64,000 nucleotides of DNA from NCBI RefSeq assembly GCF_902686445.1, contig NC_062227.1, forward strand, positions 30,000,777 through 30,064,776. The letters run 5' to 3'. Origin of the DNA: Sciurus carolinensis (lineage: Eukaryota; Chordata; Mammalia; Rodentia; Sciuridae). Position numbers and translations under genes: made by a program. Shown here piece after piece: positions 60,146 through 64,000 of the stretch; the stretch's first letter is position 1; each line of letters opens with the position of its first letter. Below the pieces are notes generated by a model, which was not told the origin of the DNA, searched no databases, and saw only the letters and a list, made by a program, of their open reading frames with translations.

Positions 60146-60801
60146 TAACTTCAAAGACAGTACTTTTTCTTGATTTAAAAAAATATAATTTAAAGCTGTT
60201 GTTTTATTTTGATTGATTATTGTGACCATTACAGAAAAACTCAAAACGTAACAATATAAAATAGACATTTAAAATCATCCAAAATCCTATCATACAAAAC
60301 AAACATCGGTAAAATCTGGCATATTTCTATGGGCATGTAATACGTTTACATATCCTATCTCAGATTTTCTGCCAAATAGTGTGAATCACTTGCATAAAGA
60401 TTAATGATTTATTTTTTAGAGCAGTACCTTCCAACTGATGCTGAATTGAGATCAGGAGCCCCACTGTAAACATAAAATTGATCACCCACTAGATATAAGC
60501 TGCCTCTTGGGAGGGCACTGGACATCAGATAAGACAGCTCCTGTGGGTCAAAGAAATGAGAGGGACTCAGATGTGGGTTGTCAATAGTCAATCAATCATC
60601 CAAGCAGAAGATGGAATAAGCCTTTCTGTCCTAGAGAGGGAACTAAGGTCTTCACTACAGTCCACTCTGAGAAAAATAGATCTGCTTGCCTTATAGTAAG
60701 TTCATCCCCTTTGAGATTACCTTCTCTGGGATTCTGGGTGGTCCTTCTCCCAAGGTTACTGAAATGAACTATAGCTATAGCAATTGGTCTCAAAGCCATA
60801 A
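60146..60801. other. Unassigned sequence upstream of the orphan ORF
   Basis: No recognised repeat. Small minus-strand frames at 60068-60268, 60409-60591 and 60596-60808 have no motif. Confidence 0.4.
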
Positions 60802-61374
60802 TTGACACTCACGGCCTTCCTCCTCCGTAATCTTTCCTGGACACACTGCCCTTATCTTTGGATAGCACAACTGCTGATCTACTCCCTCAAACCTGGGGTA
60901 ATTGAGTACCTGCTCACCATGCTCATCTCAGACCTTGACAGGGGCACTTGCCAATTTACCATCAAAATTGGCCATGAGAACGTCAAGAGACACTACAGTG
61001 GCAGTTCCCATTTGTCAGCAGTCCTAACTCCTCCAGATGATCAAGTTAGAATCCTTTCCATGGGACCCTTGGCAAAAGGACCCAAAGTCACCAGTCACCA
61101 ATTTATGGGAATTAATGTCAAGTGGAACTGTTTCATCAGGGTAAGTGTTCACCCTCTGCGAACCAAGACTTCCAGACCTGTAGAGCCAAGAGCTGTGGGG
61201 ATAGGAAGTCCAAATTCCCCATGTGGTTCATTAAGGGTGATGTTAACTAGGATATCTTCATACCTTGGTTCCCAGAAATATGTCTCAACACCAAAGAATG
61301 AACATTTATTTAAGGTATATATAATGTGTCCTAGCAGATGGCATGACATTCACAGAGCATCATCTACAAGCTAG
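60802..61374 (+). other. Orphan 190-codon open reading frame, unknown
   Basis: This is the longest open frame outside L1 sequence and GC-rich repeats. I do not recognise the predicted product. It has a hydrophobic N-terminal half (residues 1-45), then a mixed polar stretch with 'KIGHENVKRHYSG', and a basic tail. A strong splice-donor-like 'cagg|gtaagt' falls at 61136-61145, and a weak acceptor-like 'ctttggatag' ends at 60867, so 60868-61139 could mimic an exon. A single ORF of this length is near the limit of chance in 64 kb. It could be an exon, a decayed retroviral internal region (a MaLR LTR lies 2.3 kb downstream), or chance. Confidence 0.25.
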
Positions 61375-61959
61375 TATTTAGCTGTGTTCAACAAGCTATT
61401 GCATTGTTCTAACAGGTCAGTAATTTCTGGGTAAAGTGGTGTGTAAGAAAACCAGGAAATCCCATGGCCATATACCTACTAATGCAACTTTCTTGTAATG
61501 TGAATCTTTTCCTTTGGGACATTGCTATGCCCGATTCTGTTGGTGAATCAAACACTTTGAGCCCTTAGAAAATATTGCTAGTGGAATTCCAGCAGTCAGG
61601 AAATAAAAGTCCATAACCAAAATATGGGTTGCTGCTAGTCAATCCAAATCACTGGCCATCCTACCGTGACAAGGAGTCCAAATGAATGTTGGACTAGTTG
61701 TTCTCCTCAAAGAATGAGGTATCAGGAGTTAGCAAGTTGGTCTCTTCTTATGACAGCATGGACTTGTGACAGTGGAGTGACCAGATCAGTCTCAGTGAGG
61801 GGTATCTAAAGGCAAAACTGCTGCTATAACTCCATTTCTGAATCCACTGGGTTAGACTTGGGGTAGACATGAGAAAAACTGACTTGTTCAACTGCTTAAA
61901 TTATTTTGTGTTCTTATTTAGTGCCTCTTCTCTGGAGATGCCCCTTGGTCCCTACTAAT
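61375..61959. other. Unassigned sequence
   Basis: No gene or named repeat. It could be decayed LTR-element internal sequence, but nothing specific supports that. Confidence 0.35.
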
Positions 61960-62095
61960 ATTTTTAAAATATTTTTAGTTATTGATGGACCTTTATTTTA
62001 TTCATCAATTTATATGCAGTGCTGAGACTCAAAACCAGTGCTTCACACATGCAAGGCAAGTGCTTGACCACTGAATCACAATGCCAGCCCCTCTA
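61960..62095 (-). mobile_element. ID-type SINE with A-rich linker, antisense
   Basis: 'gcagtgctgagactcaaaac', 'cagtgcttcacacatgcaag' and 'gcaagtgcttgaccactgaa' then 'tgccagccc' are the reverse complement of the squirrel ID body. The left T-rich stretch (61960-62015) is the complement of its A-rich tail. More diverged than the copies at 11846 and 48226. Confidence 0.7.
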
Positions 62096-63672
62096 TGAAT
62101 ATTTAAGACAAAAGTCTTCACTCTTCTCACTCATAGCCATAAGACAGTACATATACATTTTCCATTTTTGTCCCCAATGTCTCAATTTTCTCTCACCTGA
62201 CTCCTGTCAGGAGGTGAGTTGTTACGGCAGGTGAGTCTGTACATGTTGTTGCCTTGGCCTGCTGCTTATTCCTTGAGTTAGGTACTGGCCCTTGGGAACA
62301 TTTCCCCTACCTTCCTTTTCTCCTTGAGTGCCACCCATGAGAACTGCAGCGTTTGGTTTCATTTTTACTTTGACCTACATATCAAACTGATCATTCCAGA
62401 AATCAGACTTTGGTTTTTGCCTTTGTTATCAGCAAGTCATATGAGAACCTCTCTGGTACCATAAGAACTGAAAGAGAGGCTGTCGCACAAGGGTAATGAC
62501 CTGAGGTCTGGATTATCTTCTCATGTAGCTTTCTTGTACCCTCTGTTCCCAATCCTAGAGGTAAAACTTTTACAACAGAGTTTTTCTAGGCCTACTGCAC
62601 ATGATGACTTGATGGCCATGAGAGCGCCCAGCTTATAATGGGCAGCTCTGTATTCATGGACGATCTACCTACCACAGTCTATTAACATCCCATGAGCCGA
62701 TTTTCAAATCATATATACAGTTTCCTTCTGCAGAATCCCTTCAGGTCTACATTGTGTTTCTCCTATTGAGTTTTCTATAAATTATACAAGGCACATTTTT
62801 GTCACCACAGATATGCTAATCCTATAATGCTGGCCCAGTCATAGGGCCTAAGCTGCAGGACTGTTTGTACCTTACATGAATCTATTGATGAGTCATTCCT
62901 ACTCTGGGTTCTACTTAAAATTGGCAGCCTTTCTTATCACTTAGTAAATGAGTGAGAACTTTTCCAAGTGAAGAATATGCTGCCTCTATAACTTCAAGGG
63001 GCCTAATATACATTGTGGTCCACTTGGCCACATTTAAGTGGCAAAGGATACGATATGTAATAATTTATCCTTTCATTTACTTTTGGGAGAATGCCCCAGA
63101 CCCTTAGATTCCTAAATCTTCCGCTCACATGATTGGTCTCTGAATTTTCCATCTCTCACTTCTGAAATGAATAATCTTACTAAGGTGTCAAAAACAATAG
63201 CTACTACTTGCTCCTCTGGAGCAATAAATATGATTCACTGATAAAGTAGACCATTGTTGTGTTCTGTAGAATGGTCACATGATTTAGGTCCCCTTATGCC
63301 AGTTTCTGAAAGGTATAAAAAGAGTTAAAGAAGGAAGTAGTGAAGGAAGAACCATAATGTAAAATGTATATCATTGTCCATCCCATAGGAAGCCCAAATA
63401 CCTTTTATGTTTTATGATATGGATGAGAAAGAATTCATCCACCAGTTCATTGACCACATTTTATATTCCTTAAGCTTTGACAATCTGCTTCAACAAAGAT
63501 CACATCTTCTTAATATCTGTACTTAGGATTACTACCTACTTGTGTCTGTAGTAGTCTATTGCTATAGACTAAAACCTATTAGGCTTTTTAAAAGTTCAGA
63601 TTGGTGAATTAAGATATGATATGGATTACTACCCCTGAATTCTTCATATACTTAATTGTGACATTAGTCTAT
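62096..63672. other. Unassigned sequence
   Basis: No gene recognised. 62580-62700 ('gatgacttgatggccatgag', 'cccagcttataatgggcag') has the style of MaLR internal sequence, which would fit the LTR starting at 63673, but I cannot confirm it. Confidence 0.35.
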
Positions 63673-64000
63673 TGTAGTGGCTCAAATGTGAGGTGTCCCC
63701 CAAAAGCTCATGTGTGAGACAATTTAAGAAGGTTTAAAGGACAAATGATTGGGTTATGAGAGCCTTGACCCAATCAGTGTATTAAACCCCCCTGATGGGA
63801 TTAACTGAGTGGTAACTGGAAGTGGAAAGAATGTGGCTGGAGGAGGTGGTTCTTTGGGGATGTGATTTCAGGGTATATATTTTGTATCTCTGCTTTCTGA
63901 TCATCATGTGAGCAGCTTCCCTCTACCACACTCTTTTGCCATGATGTTCATCCTCACCTCAATCCCTGAGGAATGGAGTCAACTGCCTATAAACTCAGAC
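63673..64000 (+). repeat. MaLR LTR, cut by window end
   Basis: Starts TGTAGTGG and contains 'gtgaggtgtcccccaaaagc', 'gattgggttatgagagcctt', 'gatgggattaactgagtggt', 'ttgccatgatgttcatcctc' and 'gaatggagtcaactgcctat'. It is the sense version of the elements at 19213 and 31454, and the 3' end lies outside the window. Confidence 0.75.

Noticed and set aside
1..64000. CRISPR arrays, operons, prophage, bacterial or plasmid features, rRNA genes
   Set aside because: No regularly spaced direct repeats of CRISPR type, no dense ORF organisation and no rRNA-like sequence. The window is vertebrate repeat-rich DNA throughout.

Overview
This is a mammalian, non-coding, repeat-dense window of about 38-40% GC. 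I recognise no host protein-coding exon with confidence. The repeats point to a squirrel-family rodent (Sciuridae, marmot or ground-squirrel type). The pointers are tRNA-Ala-derived ID-type SINEs with A-rich tails, composite B1-dID (B1 fused to ID) SINEs, a rodent-style L1 lineage with two young copies, and several copies of one MaLR LTR family. The species call is an inference from repeat content.

Layout. 1-3.5 kb: MIR and L2 fossils in unique DNA. 3.56-5.4 kb: a young 5'-inverted (twin-primed) L1 flanked by a 15-bp target-site duplication. 6.5-19.2 kb: a long L2 reverse-transcriptase fragment, further L2 and MIR pieces, three to four old LTRs, an ID SINE with exact 14-bp duplications, and a perfect 16-bp-arm palindrome. 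19.2-33.05 kb: a nested stack. A near full-length ancient L1 lies antisense and has been split by a B1-dID SINE, two L1 3' ends, a MaLR LTR, and a full-length young L1 (20464-27051, sense). The young L1 has exact 11-bp duplications, a GC-rich 5'UTR of about eight 67-bp monomers, a broken ORF1 and ORF2, and a G-rich 3'UTR with TTAGGG units. 34.2-40.75 kb: a second L1-in-L1 complex, antisense, itself interrupted by a 448-bp ERVK/IAP-type solo LTR with exact 6-bp duplications. 40.8-49.4 kb: a Tigger-type DNA transposon, ancient L1 and MaLR fragments, and a second ID SINE with near-perfect pol III boxes. 49.4-64 kb: mostly unique DNA with a Tigger-like element, MLT1 LTRs, a B1-dID SINE, an ancient antisense L1 split by a second solo LTR, an orphan 190-codon ORF, and a MaLR LTR cut by the window end.

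No gene system works together here. The biology is retrotransposon life history: target-primed integration, twin priming, nesting, ORF decay, LTR-LTR recombination, and tandem-monomer L1 promoters. The most useful items are the monomeric 5'UTR, the telomere-like hexamers fixed in young L1 3'UTRs, the chimeric L1 lacking its own 3' end, the palindrome at 16.5 kb, and the unexplained ORF at 60.8 kb. Repeat family names are assigned from memory of consensus sequences, not from a database search.
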